From the NCBI GenBank assembly GCA_965284435.1, contig OZ260083.1:744001-808000 (forward strand): a DNA stretch of 64,000 bases, given 5' to 3'. Position 1 is the stretch's first letter. Each line of letters starts with the position of its first letter. A program made the translations under genes and the position numbers. The notes under the pieces are model-generated. The model worked only from the letters and a program-made list of their open reading frames with translations, did not search any database and had not been told where the DNA came from. Shown here one piece after another: positions 52,662-61,802 of the stretch. The stretch is from CAIYZT01 sp947461435. GTDB taxonomy: Bacteria; Pseudomonadota; Alphaproteobacteria; Rhodobacterales; Rhodobacteraceae.

Positions 52662-53390
52662 TCCGAGGTCTTTTTCATCAAGCCACGCCCGGATTATCTT
52701 GCGGTGACGGGCACGGTCGTAACTGGCGAAATGGCCACCATGCACGATCTGCAGGGGTAAATCATAAAGCCGGACCATGGACTTGTGATAATCGGCTGCG
52801 TTGGCGTGATAGGTGTCTTCAATCAAGGGGCCATCATAAACGATATCCCCTGAAAACAAGATGCCCGACGCCGCTTCCCAAAGGGCGATACCGCCCGGAG
52901 AATGCCCGGGGGTATGGATCACCTCGAAGTGGCGATCGCCCAAGTCGATGACATCGCCATCAACCAACAGCCGTGTCGCGGGAGCCGCCTTCACTGCATA
53001 GGTGCTCGATAAATAGGGCTGTGGTGGCAGGGCTGTGAAGATTTCATCGGTGACATAGGGATCAGCCAAGATTGCGGCCCGGTCCGGGTTGTTCAGAAAG
53101 TGGGCCTCTGCCTCATGACACAGGCGGCACGAGAATTCGTGATGCGCGCCAATGTGATCGAAATGGGTATGGCTGGCCACGGCGTCCAGCGCGCGTTCTG
53201 TGACCAAAGGAACCCACTGTCGCAGAGGAACGACCCCCATGCCGCTATCGACCAACATATCGCGATCACGCCCCCGGACATGCCACATGTTGCAGCGGTA
53301 AAATTCTTGAATATGCGGCTCGTCGATCCAGGTGACGCCGTTTGACAGCGGCCTGACGCGGTACCAATCTTGGGGCTTTGTGCGGATCAT
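52659..53390 (-). CDS. Metallo-beta-lactamase-fold hydrolase
   Basis: The 243-residue protein has the HxHxDH zinc motif in VASHTHFDHIGAHHEF, then HTPGHSPGGIALWE, GILFSGDIVYDG and a late histidine in VHGGHFASYD. These are the ligands of the dinuclear zinc site. The substrate is unknown; the family includes glyoxalase II, lactonases and other ester or thioester hydrolases. It overlaps the transporter ATPase by 4 bp and so probably acts on the imported compound. Confidence 0.85.
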   Translation of the reverse strand: MIRTKPQDWYRVRPLSNGVTWIDEPHIQEFYRCNMWHVRGRDRDMLVDSGMGVVPLRQWVPLVTERALDAVASHTHFDHIGAHHEFSCRLCHEAEAHFLNNPDRAAILADPYVTDEIFTALPPQPYLSSTYAVKAAPATRLLVDGDVIDLGDRHFEVIHTPGHSPGGIALWEAASGILFSGDIVYDGPLIEDTYHANAADYHKSMVRLYDLPLQIVHGGHFASYDRARHRKIIRAWLDEKDLG

Positions 53391-54412
53391 GCGGGCAAGA
53401 CCTTGGCTGTTGTGGCAAACAAAGTGTGCGTGGTGCCAATCTGCGGATGGCCCGATTGCGGAAGATGCACCACAAGGGTCAGGTCTGGGGCCGCCAAAGG
53501 CGCGAAATGGCAGCGGAAATGCGTTCCAAAAAAAGCCGCATCCAGCAGACGCGCGGGCCCAAGAGCGATATCACCCGACAATCCGATGCTTTCTGGCCGC
53601 AGGCACAAACTGAGCGGACCATCCAACCCGGCGCGAATGGGAACGTCGCCCAAGGGTGTTGAAATGCCGTCAGACGTCGCCGTTGCTGGGATCATGTTGA
53701 TCTCTCCCATGAAGTTGGCGGCAAAGCGGGTTGCAGGGTGCAAATAGATCCGCTGCGGCGCCCCAACATCTTCGATCCGGCCTTGGTTCATGACCACGAT
53801 CCGGTCGGCCACGGCCATTGCCTCTTCCTGATCATGGGTGACATGAACGAAAGTTGTGCCAACACGGCGCTGAATAGCCTTCAATTCGTCCTGCATCTGG
53901 CGGCGCAGTTTCAAATCCAGCGCGCCCAAGGGTTCATCTAGCAACAAGACATCCGGATCCACGGCCAATGCGCGGGCCAGCGCCACGCGCTGCCGCTGAC
54001 CGCCAGAAAGCTCATGCGGTTTGGCCTTTGCCTTTTCGTCCAGCCCAACCATCGCCAGCATGTCATGTGCCTTTGCCTCGCGCTGCCGGCGCGATTGACC
54101 CCGCATGCGAAGGCCAAAGCCGACATTGTCCAACAGGGTCATGTGCGGAAACAGGGCGTAGTCCTGAAACATCGTGGTGGTCGGTCGATCCTTGGGCGGG
54201 ACTTGCGTCATATCGCGGCCGCCAATCAGGATCTGCCCCTGACTGGGCGTCAGGAACCCGCCAAGGATCGACAAAAGGGTGGTCTTTCCGCACCCGGAAG
54301 GGCCGAGCAGAACGATGAATTCGCCTGCCGAAATGTCCAGATCAACGCTGTGCAAGGCCGTGAAATCATCAAAACGGTGCAGCACATTGCGCACAGAAAC
54401 GGCTGCCGTCAT
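53387..54412 (-). CDS. Polyamine-type ABC transporter ATPase (PotA-like)
   Basis: The 341-residue protein starts at ATG 54412 (MTAAVSVRNVLHRFDDFTAL). It has Walker A GPSGCGKTT, Q-loop MFQDYALFPHMTL, signature [15 protein letters not shown], Walker B VLLLDEPLGALDLKLR and a TOBE domain. It overlaps the permease upstream and the hydrolase downstream by 4 bp each. The class moves polyamines, ferric iron or related small compounds; the substrate is not fixed by sequence. Confidence 0.9.
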   Translation of the reverse strand: MTAAVSVRNVLHRFDDFTALHSVDLDISAGEFIVLLGPSGCGKTTLLSILGGFLTPSQGQILIGGRDMTQVPPKDRPTTTMFQDYALFPHMTLLDNVGFGLRMRGQSRRQREAKAHDMLAMVGLDEKAKAKPHELSGGQRQRVALARALAVDPDVLLLDEPLGALDLKLRRQMQDELKAIQRRVGTTFVHVTHDQEEAMAVADRIVVMNQGRIEDVGAPQRIYLHPATRFAANFMGEINMIPATATSDGISTPLGDVPIRAGLDGPLSLCLRPESIGLSGDIALGPARLLDAAFFGTHFRCHFAPLAAPDLTLVVHLPQSGHPQIGTTHTLFATTAKVLPA

Positions 54413-55182
54413 TTGCGAACCTTTCGGAAAACAGTGAATTCCAGCACGATCAAAATCGAGATGGAGGCCAGAAAAACCAGCGATCCAATGGCGTTGGTTT
54501 TGGGCGATAGCCCCGAGCGCAACATGGACCAAATCTCGACTGGAAGGGTGACATCGAAGCGGGTCAGCAAAAAGGCAATAATGAATTCGTCCCAACTGAA
54601 GGTGACCGACAGGAAAAAGGCAGCCAACATTGGGGCCACCAGCATGGGCGCTGATACCAGCCACAAGACCTTGGCTTCGGATGCCCCCAAATCACGTGCG
54701 GCACGTTCGGCGTTCTTTTGGTGATCGCCCATCGCGGCATAAAGGATGGAGAAACACAAAGGCAGATTGATGATCACATGACCAATTCCGGTCGCCAAAA
54801 GAGAGGGGGGCAGACCGATGCGGTTGAAGACGGTCAACAGACCCAAGGCGATGATCAGATAGGACACGGTCATGGGCGCGATCAAGATGCCGCGCATCAG
54901 CACAGACCCGGGAAGGCGATGGCGTGACAAGGCATGGGCCGCCAAAAAGCCCAGAAACAACGCCATCCCCGAGGACAGCAGCGCAACAAGAAACGAGTTG
55001 CCAAGGGCCGCCATTAAATCGCCATTTCCCAAGACTGCCTCATACCATTTCAAGGTGGGTCCCTTGAAGGGCGGAACAGGAAGCCGACCATCTTGAAAGG
55101 AAAACAACACCAAAACGGCCACAGGCAAAAAAATAAAGCCATATAGAACAAAAAGATAGATCCATGAAACAACGCGGCCCAC
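54409..55182 (-). CDS. Polyamine-type ABC transporter permease (PotC-like)
   Basis: The 257-residue membrane protein has six helices and the EAA loop NAERAARDLGASEAKVLWLVSAPML. The start is GTG 55182, 2 bp after the first permease gene. It is the second channel subunit of this importer. Confidence 0.9.
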   Translation of the reverse strand: MGRVVSWIYLFVLYGFIFLPVAVLVLFSFQDGRLPVPPFKGPTLKWYEAVLGNGDLMAALGNSFLVALLSSGMALFLGFLAAHALSRHRLPGSVLMRGILIAPMTVSYLIIALGLLTVFNRIGLPPSLLATGIGHVIINLPLCFSILYAAMGDHQKNAERAARDLGASEAKVLWLVSAPMLVAPMLAAFFLSVTFSWDEFIIAFLLTRFDVTLPVEIWSMLRSGLSPKTNAIGSLVFLASISILIVLEFTVFRKVRK

Positions 55183-55184
55183 GG

Positions 55185-56042
55185 TTACACCCGGTCCAGT
55201 TTCAGCCAGCGTGCGCAGGCGAAATAGACAAGCGTGACAACGGCCATCAAGATGATCGACATGGCCGATGCCATGGGAAAATCGCCCCGGCGTCCCAATT
55301 GCAGCATGATCAGTTGAGGTAAAGTCAGTTCATTATTGCCGCCAAGAATTTGCGGCGTGATGTAATCACCGATGCACAGCACGAAGGTCAGAAAGGCGCC
55401 TGTGACCACACCCGGCAACGTCAACGGAAGGATGACATGCCGAAAAGTCGAAAAGGCCGATGCGCCCAGATCTGCGGCAGCGCGGGCGTAGTTAGGCGAC
55501 AGTTGGATGAGGTTTGAATAGATCGTCAGTGTCAGCAGCATTACAAAGAAATGCACAAAGCCGATCACGCTTGCCGTCCGGGTCGACGCGATCTCCAACG
55601 GCGCGGCGATCAGGCCCATCCCCATCAGCGCCTTGTTGATCACGCCGTTTTGCCCCAGCACCAAAAGCCAAGCGTAGGAGCGAACGACATAAGAGGTCCA
55701 GAACGGCAGAACCGCCAACATAAGAGCCAGCCGCTGCCACCGTGCGGGCACCTGCATGGCGATGATCCAAGCCAAAGGATAGGCCAACAGGACAGAAATC
55801 ACCGTGACCATGCCAGTGATTTCCAACGAGATGAGAAGCCCCTTGAACAACGAGGGATCCGCGAAAAAGCGAATGTAGTTATCAAGAAAAAAACCGTGAA
55901 CGATGTCTCGCCCTTCCATCCGCGAAACACTGACCGCGGCCATCACCGCGAAGGGTACGACGAAAAAGGCCAGCACCCAGACAAGTGCCGGTGCAACAAA
56001 GGCAAAGGCTTTGCGGCGTTCGGTGGTCTGGATGCTGGTCAT
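55185..56042 (-). CDS. Polyamine-type ABC transporter permease (PotB-like)
   Basis: The 285-residue membrane protein starts at ATG 56042 (MTSIQTTERRKAFAFVAPALVW). It has six helices and the EAA loop NYARAAADLGASAFSTFRHVILPLTLPGV, and DYITPQILGGNNELTLPQLI near the end, as in PotB. It lies 4 bp after the binding-protein gene. Confidence 0.9.
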   Translation of the reverse strand: MTSIQTTERRKAFAFVAPALVWVLAFFVVPFAVMAAVSVSRMEGRDIVHGFFLDNYIRFFADPSLFKGLLISLEITGMVTVISVLLAYPLAWIIAMQVPARWQRLALMLAVLPFWTSYVVRSYAWLLVLGQNGVINKALMGMGLIAAPLEIASTRTASVIGFVHFFVMLLTLTIYSNLIQLSPNYARAAADLGASAFSTFRHVILPLTLPGVVTGAFLTFVLCIGDYITPQILGGNNELTLPQLIMLQLGRRGDFPMASAMSIILMAVVTLVYFACARWLKLDRV

Positions 56043-56046
56043 CTGA

Positions 56047-57093
56047 TCAGTTCTGCAACATTTCAGTCCACAAATCCTGCATCGCGGTATCGAGCGCCGC
56101 ATCCGGCACCGGATACAGTTGGCTGCGGGCCAGATAATCTGGCTGATTGTCCCAACGCAAAATGGTCTTTTGGTCGGCCGTCAGGACATCGCCGGCCTTC
56201 TTGTTCGCCGGCATTCCCCAATAGCACGAGGACGTGGCAAGGCGTGCCTGTCCTTCTGGTCCGGTGATGTAATTGACAAACTGAAGTGCGGCGTCTTGCC
56301 TTGTGCTTCCGGCCAGAACCGCCAAGGATTGCGACCAGCGCACCGCACCTTGTGTTGGGATGGTCCAGTCCAGGTTGGCGTTTTCCGAGGCAAGAACCGC
56401 CGTCAGCCATTCACCCCCGCCGATAAGAATGTCGACTTCGCCCGTCGCCAAAGCGGTTTGCGACGATACCACATCTCCCACGGACTTTGACGCGGCCTTC
56501 AGTGCCATCAAGGGCGCCTTGAGGGCGGCAAGGCTGTCTGCGGTCATCTCAGCGGTTTTGCCGCCGCTGGCGACCTGCATCAAGCCCAGCACAGGCATGT
56601 AGTAGTCATAGATTGCAATGCGGCCATCGTATTTTCCGCTTGTGATCTTGGCCATATCTTCCATGTCCGCCGGATCAACTTTGGTCTTGTCGTAGGCAAT
56701 CGTGTTGTAGCCAAATTTCTCTGTCACGGCATAGGTCTTGCCGTCACGGGTGTTTACCTCTGGCATCACCAACTCTGGAAAGAAATCAGCGGTTGCAAGC
56801 TTGTCCGCTGGAAGTTCGGCCAAAAGCCCGGCATCCACAGCACGGCCAACATCGACGCCATCAATCACCATCACATCCCAGTCGCCCGGTTGGGATTGTT
56901 CCAGAATCGCAAGGCCCGCTGCCGTTCCTTCATACTCTTTCAAATTCACCGTGATTCCGGTGGCCGTCTCGAAGGGTTCGATCAGTGCGGGATCGGCATG
57001 GTCGCACCAAACCAGCGCATTGATCTCTTCTGCCCCGGCGGTCTGCGCAAGCCCGGCTGCCAATAGGGTCAATGCGGGCAATGTTTTGGTCAT
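56047..57093 (-). CDS. Polyamine-type ABC transporter substrate-binding protein (PotD-like)
   Basis: The 348-residue protein has a signal peptide (MTKTLPALTLLAAGLAQTAGA) and the PotD/PotF-type fold: EINALVWCDHADPALIEPFETATGITVNLKEYEG, WDVMVIDGVDVGRAVDAGLL and YAVTEKFGYNTIAYDKTKV. The start has a GGGAGA ribosome site. It is the first gene of the five-gene unit. The ligand is unproven. Bases 57094-57390 upstream hold no gene I can support and must contain the promoter, which I could not place. Confidence 0.88.
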   Translation of the reverse strand: MTKTLPALTLLAAGLAQTAGAEEINALVWCDHADPALIEPFETATGITVNLKEYEGTAAGLAILEQSQPGDWDVMVIDGVDVGRAVDAGLLAELPADKLATADFFPELVMPEVNTRDGKTYAVTEKFGYNTIAYDKTKVDPADMEDMAKITSGKYDGRIAIYDYYMPVLGLMQVASGGKTAEMTADSLAALKAPLMALKAASKSVGDVVSSQTALATGEVDILIGGGEWLTAVLASENANLDWTIPTQGAVRWSQSLAVLAGSTRQDAALQFVNYITGPEGQARLATSSCYWGMPANKKAGDVLTADQKTILRWDNQPDYLARSQLYPVPDAALDTAMQDLWTEMLQN

Positions 57094-57390
57094 GGTTGTC
57101 TCCCTTGTCAGGTTTTCGGGGATCTTTCGCCCCAGTTTGATGAAGCTGTTTGCACCGTTTAGCTTGGCACCTCTTCCCGTCGTCACCTCCGGATAGACGG
57201 GGGCGACTGCGGCGCACAGAGCCGTTGGCCTGTATGGATGTAGGTTGAAGACACGGGCGGGAAAGTGCAACCTGCAAGGCGGCAATTAATGCCACGGCAC
57301 CTACAAATCTCTATTCCAAAAGACCAAACGTCGGTCGGGACCTGAGCCTGCCCGCGAACCTTCTGAGGATTTTCCGCAAGTCGAAAACCA

Positions 57391-57426
57391 GAAAGCCGCC
57401 CAGCTTTTGCAAGCTGTGCGGCTTTC
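57391..57426 (-). terminator. Terminator of tRNA-Leu
   Basis: GAAAGCCGC and GCGGCTTTC pair, with an inner AGCTT/AAGCT stem; on the minus strand TGGTTTTC follows. It lies 10 bp after the tRNA 3' end on the transcribed strand. Confidence 0.75.
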
Positions 57427-57436
57427 GGTAGGGTAT

Positions 57437-57521
57437 TGGTGCCCAGAAGAGGACTCGAACCTCCACGTCTTGCAACACTGGTACCTGAAACCAGCGCGTC
57501 TACCAATTCCGCCATCTGGGC
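57437..57521 (-). tRNA. tRNA-Leu (anticodon CAG)
   Basis: The minus strand reads GCCCAGATGGCGGAATTGGT at the 5' end and folds into a class II tRNA: acceptor stem GCCCAGA/TCTGGGC, D arm, anticodon stem CTGGT/ACCAG around TTCAGGT (anticodon CAG), a long variable arm and a T arm with GGTTCGAGTCC. The 3' CCA is encoded. The length is 85 bases. Confidence 0.95.
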
Positions 57522-57688
57522 GATGTCGTGAAGGGCGATGTAAAGAAGGGCTTTGGGGGAGTCAACGGGGTAAGGGGGGCAAAACGTGAATTTTCGCGGC
57601 ACTGGCACATTGCGCTTGGCCCTTGCTCGTCCCGCGTGCGAAGGCTATTCACGGGCCAACACTTGCAGACGCCAAAGGGGTTGCTTGG

Positions 57689-58675
57689 ATGTCGAAACTG
57701 GTCACAATCTTCGGTGGGTCGGGTTTTGTCGGGCGCTACATCGCGCAGCGCATGGCCAAAGAGGGCTGGCGCGTGCGCGTTGCAGTCCGCCGGCCAAATG
57801 AGGCGATTTTTGTGCGTCCCTATGGGGCCGTGGGTCAGGTCGAGCCGGTGTTTTGCAACATCCGGGACGACAGGTCGGTTTCTTCGGCTTTGTCGGGCGC
57901 GGATGCCGTTGTGAATTGCGTTGGCACCTTTGACCGTGGCGGGAAAAACAACTTTTCCGCAGTTCAGGACGAAGGCGCTGCGCGGATCGCGCGTCTGGCC
58001 GCAGCGGCGGGTGTCTCTCATCTTGTACATATATCGGCGATTGGGGCGGGTACGAACGGTGCCAGCCTTTATTCCCAATCGAAGGGCGCAGGGGAGGCGG
58101 CTGTTTTGAAGTCGTTCCCAAGCGCGGTCATCCTGCGGCCGTCAGTGGTCTTTGGCATGGAAGACGGGTTCTTCAACCGCTTTGCAGGCATGGCGCGGCT
58201 TGGGCCCGTTTTGCCCTTGATCGGCGGCACCACCCGTTTTCAGCCGGTCTATGTGGATGATGTCGCACAAGCTGCTGTTATGGGTGTTTTGGGCACGGCG
58301 ACCGCGGGAATATACGAATTGGGCGGGCCAGAAGCCGATACGCTGTCAAGCCTGATCCACCGGATGCTGGGCGTGATCCGCCGGCGCCGTTTGGTGATGA
58401 ACCTGCCGTTTTTTGTGGGTCAGATCATGGCGACAGTCTTGGATGGTGTGTCAGCCGTGACTTTGGGGCTGTTCAAAAACACGTTGGTGACCCGAGATCA
58501 AGTGACCAGCCTTCGGTCTGACAACGTCGTTTCAGAAAAGGCAAAGGGCTTTGCCGATCTTGGCATAGAGCCGACGGCCATGGGAGCGATCATTCCGGAA
58601 TATTTGTGGCGCTATCGGCCGTCTGGCCAATACGCCGCGATCAAGGAATCCGCGAAGAATTTGCGCAAAGTTTAA
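57689..58675 (+). CDS. NDUFA9-like NAD(P)-binding protein
   Basis: The 328-residue extended short-chain dehydrogenase-like protein starts at ATG 57689 (MSKLVTIFGGSGFVGRYIAQ). It has the Rossmann motif GGSGFVG, VNCVGTFDRGGKNNF, YSQSKGAGEAAV and LRPSVVFGMEDGFFNRFAGMARLGPVLPLIGG. This pattern is shared with the complex I accessory subunit NDUFA9 and its alphaproteobacterial relatives. A link to complex I is known for the eukaryotic protein; in bacteria the role is unclear. uppP begins 3 bp after it. Confidence 0.85.
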   Translation: MSKLVTIFGGSGFVGRYIAQRMAKEGWRVRVAVRRPNEAIFVRPYGAVGQVEPVFCNIRDDRSVSSALSGADAVVNCVGTFDRGGKNNFSAVQDEGAARIARLAAAAGVSHLVHISAIGAGTNGASLYSQSKGAGEAAVLKSFPSAVILRPSVVFGMEDGFFNRFAGMARLGPVLPLIGGTTRFQPVYVDDVAQAAVMGVLGTATAGIYELGGPEADTLSSLIHRMLGVIRRRRLVMNLPFFVGQIMATVLDGVSAVTLGLFKNTLVTRDQVTSLRSDNVVSEKAKGFADLGIEPTAMGAIIPEYLWRYRPSGQYAAIKESAKNLRKV

Positions 58676-58678
58676 GCG

Positions 58679-59479
58679 ATGGGTGATACCCTTATTGCTG
58701 CCATCTTGGGCCTTCTGGAAGGTCTGACAGAGTTTGTCCCCGTGTCATCGACGGGGCACTTGCTGCTGTCTGCCCATTTTCTGGGTTTTAACTCGGCAGG
58801 GAAGACTTTTGAGGTCGTCATTCAACTTGGCGCGGTCTTCGCGCTGATGGTGGTTTATGCCGCGAAACTTTGGCAGGTGTTTTCGACACTTCACAAAGAT
58901 CCGGCCAGCCTGCGTTTCGTCGTGTCGGTTGTGATCGCCTTTTTGCCCGCCGCCGTGATTGGTGTCTTGGCGCATGATTTCATCAAGACCGTGCTGTTTG
59001 AAACGCCCATGCTGATTGCCATCATGTTGATCATTGGTGGGGTGGTCCTGCTTTTGGTTGACCGCCTCACACCGCCGCCTGTCGCTATGGACGCCACCGC
59101 ATTGCCGCTGCGAAAGGCGCTTGCCATTGGGTTTTGCCAGTGTCTTGCGATGGTTCCGGGTGTTTCCCGGTCTGGTGCGACGATCGTCGGGGCCTTGATG
59201 CTGGGTGTGGAAAAGCGGGCGGCTGCCGAGTTTTCGTTCTTTTTGTCTTTGCCGACAATGGCGGCCGCGGTGGGCTATGATCTGTTGAAAAATCGCGACG
59301 TTCTTGACTTTACAGCGTGGAACCAGATCGCGATTGGCTTTGTGCTGGCGTTTATCACCGGGGTTTTTGTCGTGCGTTGGCTGTTAGATTTCGTCAGCCA
59401 CCGGGGTTATGCCCTGTTCGGTTGGTGGCGAATCATCGTTGGATCCCTGGCTTTGGGGGCACTTTTGCTGGGCTATTGA
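58679..59479 (+). CDS. uppP: Undecaprenyl-diphosphatase
   Basis: The 266-residue membrane enzyme recycles the undecaprenyl lipid carrier for peptidoglycan and surface glycans. Both family motifs are present: [18 protein letters not shown] near 12-30 and [18 protein letters not shown] near 155-175. About eight hydrophobic helices are seen. Length is normal for the BacA/UppP family. Confidence 0.96.
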   Translation: MGDTLIAAILGLLEGLTEFVPVSSTGHLLLSAHFLGFNSAGKTFEVVIQLGAVFALMVVYAAKLWQVFSTLHKDPASLRFVVSVVIAFLPAAVIGVLAHDFIKTVLFETPMLIAIMLIIGGVVLLLVDRLTPPPVAMDATALPLRKALAIGFCQCLAMVPGVSRSGATIVGALMLGVEKRAAAEFSFFLSLPTMAAAVGYDLLKNRDVLDFTAWNQIAIGFVLAFITGVFVVRWLLDFVSHRGYALFGWWRIIVGSLALGALLLGY

Positions 59480-59559
59480 AGATATAGGTCATAATAACTT
59501 ACCTATAATGTGATCAAATACCAAAGAAAGTTGCGACCAAGGTCGAAATACTTACAATT

Positions 59560-59583
59560 AAGTCAGTACTGCTGACTTTTATT
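59560..59583 (+). terminator. Terminator after uppP
   Basis: AAGTCAG and CTGACTT form a 7-bp stem around TACTG, followed directly by TTATT. It lies 80 bp after the uppP stop and 54 bp before gltD, and separates the two units. Confidence 0.8.
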
Positions 59584-59636
59584 CTGTGCCGCCTCAAAGT
59601 ATCCCTTGCCCGCGCAGATCATAGCGGAGGCGGGCC

Positions 59637-61073
59637 ATGGCCGGGCAGAAAATGCTGAAATTCGTCACTTTGAATAAAGAGACGCCTGAAAAGCGGAATG
59701 CCGCGGTGCGCGCGCAAGATTTTGACGAGATTTACCAGGAATATGCCGCGGCAAAGGCCGCAGAACAGGCAAGCAGGTGCAGCCAATGCGGTGTGCCCTA
59801 TTGCCAGTCACATTGCCCTTTGCACAACAACATTCCGGACTGGCTTCGGTTGACCGCCGAGGGCCGACTTGAAGAGGCCTATGAGATCAGTCAGGCAACC
59901 AATACCTTTCCAGAAATCTGCGGCCGGATCTGTCCGCAGGATCGCCTGTGCGAAGGCAATTGCGTGATCGAGCATTCCGGCCACGGAACGGTCACCATCG
60001 GTTCGATCGAGAAGTACATTACTGATACGGCCTGGGAACAAGGGTGGGTCAAGCCAATCGTTCCGGCCACCGAGATGATGGAAAGTGTGGGCATCATTGG
60101 TGCCGGACCGGGCGGACTGGCAGCGGCAGATGTGCTGCGTCGGCGTGGTTTTCAGGTGACTGTTTATGATCGCTATGATCGCGCGGGCGGTCTGCTGACC
60201 TATGGTATTCCAAGTTTCAAGCTTGAAAAACCCGTTGTCATGCAGCGGATCGAGCAATTGGAGCGCGCAGGCGTACAATTTGTCATGAACTGCAAGGTGG
60301 GCGAGGATCTTTCGTTTGATGCGATCCGCGGTCAACACGACGCCATCTTGATCGCGACCGGCGTCTACAAGGCCCGCGACATCGAAGCCCCGGGCGTAGG
60401 CGCTGCGGGCATTGTGAAGGCGCTCGACTATTTGACGGCGTCAAACCGGAAAAGTTTTGGCGATGACGTGGCCGAGTTCGACGAGGGAACGTTGAATGCC
60501 GCCGGAAAGCGCGTGGTCGTGATCGGCGGCGGGGATACTGCGATGGACTGTGTGCGGACCGCCGTGCGCCAAGGGGCGACATCCGTCAAATGCCTGTACC
60601 GCCGCGATAAGGCAAATATGCCCGGTTCGCAGCGCGAAGTGCAAAATGCCGAGGAAGAAGGCGTTGACTTTGTCTGGCTGACCGCGCCGAAGGGGTTCAC
60701 CGGCGGCACGACAGTGGATGGCGTCATGGTGCAGAAAATGCGCCTTGGTGCGCCAGATGCCAGTGGCCGCCAATCGCCCGAGGTGATCGAAGGGGCAGAT
60801 TATGTGGAACCGGCTGACCTTGTCATTCAGGCACTGGGCTTTGAACCCGAAGCCATTCCGGGCCTTTGGGGCGTACCAGAACTGGCCGTGACGCGTTGGG
60901 GCACGATCAAGGCCGATTTCCGCAGCCATGCCACCAACCTTCCGGGTGTTTACGCTGCAGGCGACATTGTGCGCGGGGCCTCGCTTGTGGTTTGGGCGAT
61001 CCGCGACGGGCGCGAAGCCGCCGAAGCAATCATGACCTATCTGGCCGCCGCCCCTGCGGTTGCGGCAGAGTAG
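59637..61073 (+). CDS. gltD: Glutamate synthase small subunit
   Basis: The 478-residue subunit feeds electrons from NADPH to the large subunit, which makes glutamate from glutamine and 2-oxoglutarate. The N-terminal iron-sulfur cysteines are in CSQCGVPYCQSHCPLHNNIPDWL and CGRICPQDRLCEGNCV. The FAD motif is VGIIGAGPGGLAAADVLRRRG and the NADPH motif VVVIGGGDTAMDCVRTAVRQGA. The start ATG 59637 follows GGAGGCG. Confidence 0.96.
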   Translation: MAGQKMLKFVTLNKETPEKRNAAVRAQDFDEIYQEYAAAKAAEQASRCSQCGVPYCQSHCPLHNNIPDWLRLTAEGRLEEAYEISQATNTFPEICGRICPQDRLCEGNCVIEHSGHGTVTIGSIEKYITDTAWEQGWVKPIVPATEMMESVGIIGAGPGGLAAADVLRRRGFQVTVYDRYDRAGGLLTYGIPSFKLEKPVVMQRIEQLERAGVQFVMNCKVGEDLSFDAIRGQHDAILIATGVYKARDIEAPGVGAAGIVKALDYLTASNRKSFGDDVAEFDEGTLNAAGKRVVVIGGGDTAMDCVRTAVRQGATSVKCLYRRDKANMPGSQREVQNAEEEGVDFVWLTAPKGFTGGTTVDGVMVQKMRLGAPDASGRQSPEVIEGADYVEPADLVIQALGFEPEAIPGLWGVPELAVTRWGTIKADFRSHATNLPGVYAAGDIVRGASLVVWAIRDGREAAEAIMTYLAAAPAVAAE

Positions 61074-61103
61074 GGTTTTGATCCAACCGGAAAGGTATTC
61101 GTG

Positions 61104-61802
61104 ATGAAAGCCCTTGTTCTGCTTCCCTTATTCTGCGCGGCTCCTGCTTTTGCGGGCGGGTTCAAGGCACCTGAAGGCTGTCAATCGGTCATGACCGTGC
61201 AATCTCGCGGATGCTACGTTGCAAATTATTATTCATGTACGGCCAATCCAACGGATTTGTATCGGATGGATTACGATCAAGAGGGGCCGTTTTATAAAAG
61301 CAAGATCGACCGTGAAACCCAGTGGATCGAATCTGTCGATCTGGGTGACAACACGGTTCAAACGCTCGATTCAAACCCAGCAGATCCGGCATCGGCCAGC
61401 GGCCTTCTTGCCACGGGTCTGGATACCTTTGCGTTTTCGCTGTCAAAGGATAATGGCGAGCACACCAACGTGACCGGCTTTGACAAGCTGACCGGAGAGA
61501 CGGTCGTGATCGACGGCGTTACATTGGAGCGGACAGAGTACGAGTATACCGAGACCGCCGATGACGGCACAATTCTGCGCCAGTCGCGCGGAAACGAATA
61601 CATCCTACAAGAGCCACGCACCTTTATCGCCGGAACAAGTGAATGGTGGGACGGCGAAAATTGGATGCCGATGGATGGCCATCCGGTCGACTTCGCCTTT
61701 CCCGGTGACAAAGGTTTTGAAGCCACACAACCGATTTTCGACTGCGATGCGGTGATGTCGCAGCTTTCAGATGAGAAGGACTTGATCCATGACACTCTAT
61801 GA
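61104..61802 (+). CDS. Exported protein of unknown function between gltD and gltB
   Basis: The 232-residue protein has a signal peptide (MKALVLLPLFCAAPAFAGG) and a mature part with CQSVMTVQSRGCYVANYYSC near the start and FDCDAVM near the end, giving four cysteines that could pair. WWDGENWMPMDGHPVDFAFPGD lies near 190-210. No family is recognised. A GTG at 61101 would add one residue. Its last 14 bases overlap the gltB start, so the two are probably read together, although an exported protein has no obvious role in glutamate synthesis. Confidence 0.75.
   Translation: MKALVLLPLFCAAPAFAGGFKAPEGCQSVMTVQSRGCYVANYYSCTANPTDLYRMDYDQEGPFYKSKIDRETQWIESVDLGDNTVQTLDSNPADPASASGLLATGLDTFAFSLSKDNGEHTNVTGFDKLTGETVVIDGVTLERTEYEYTETADDGTILRQSRGNEYILQEPRTFIAGTSEWWDGENWMPMDGHPVDFAFPGDKGFEATQPIFDCDAVMSQLSDEKDLIHDTL

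Noticed and set aside
59483..59507. Inverted repeat TATAGGT/ACCTATA after uppP considered as an operator or riboswitch
   Set aside because: The arms are short and AT-rich, there is no match to a known riboswitch or lux-type box, and the real terminator follows at 59560.
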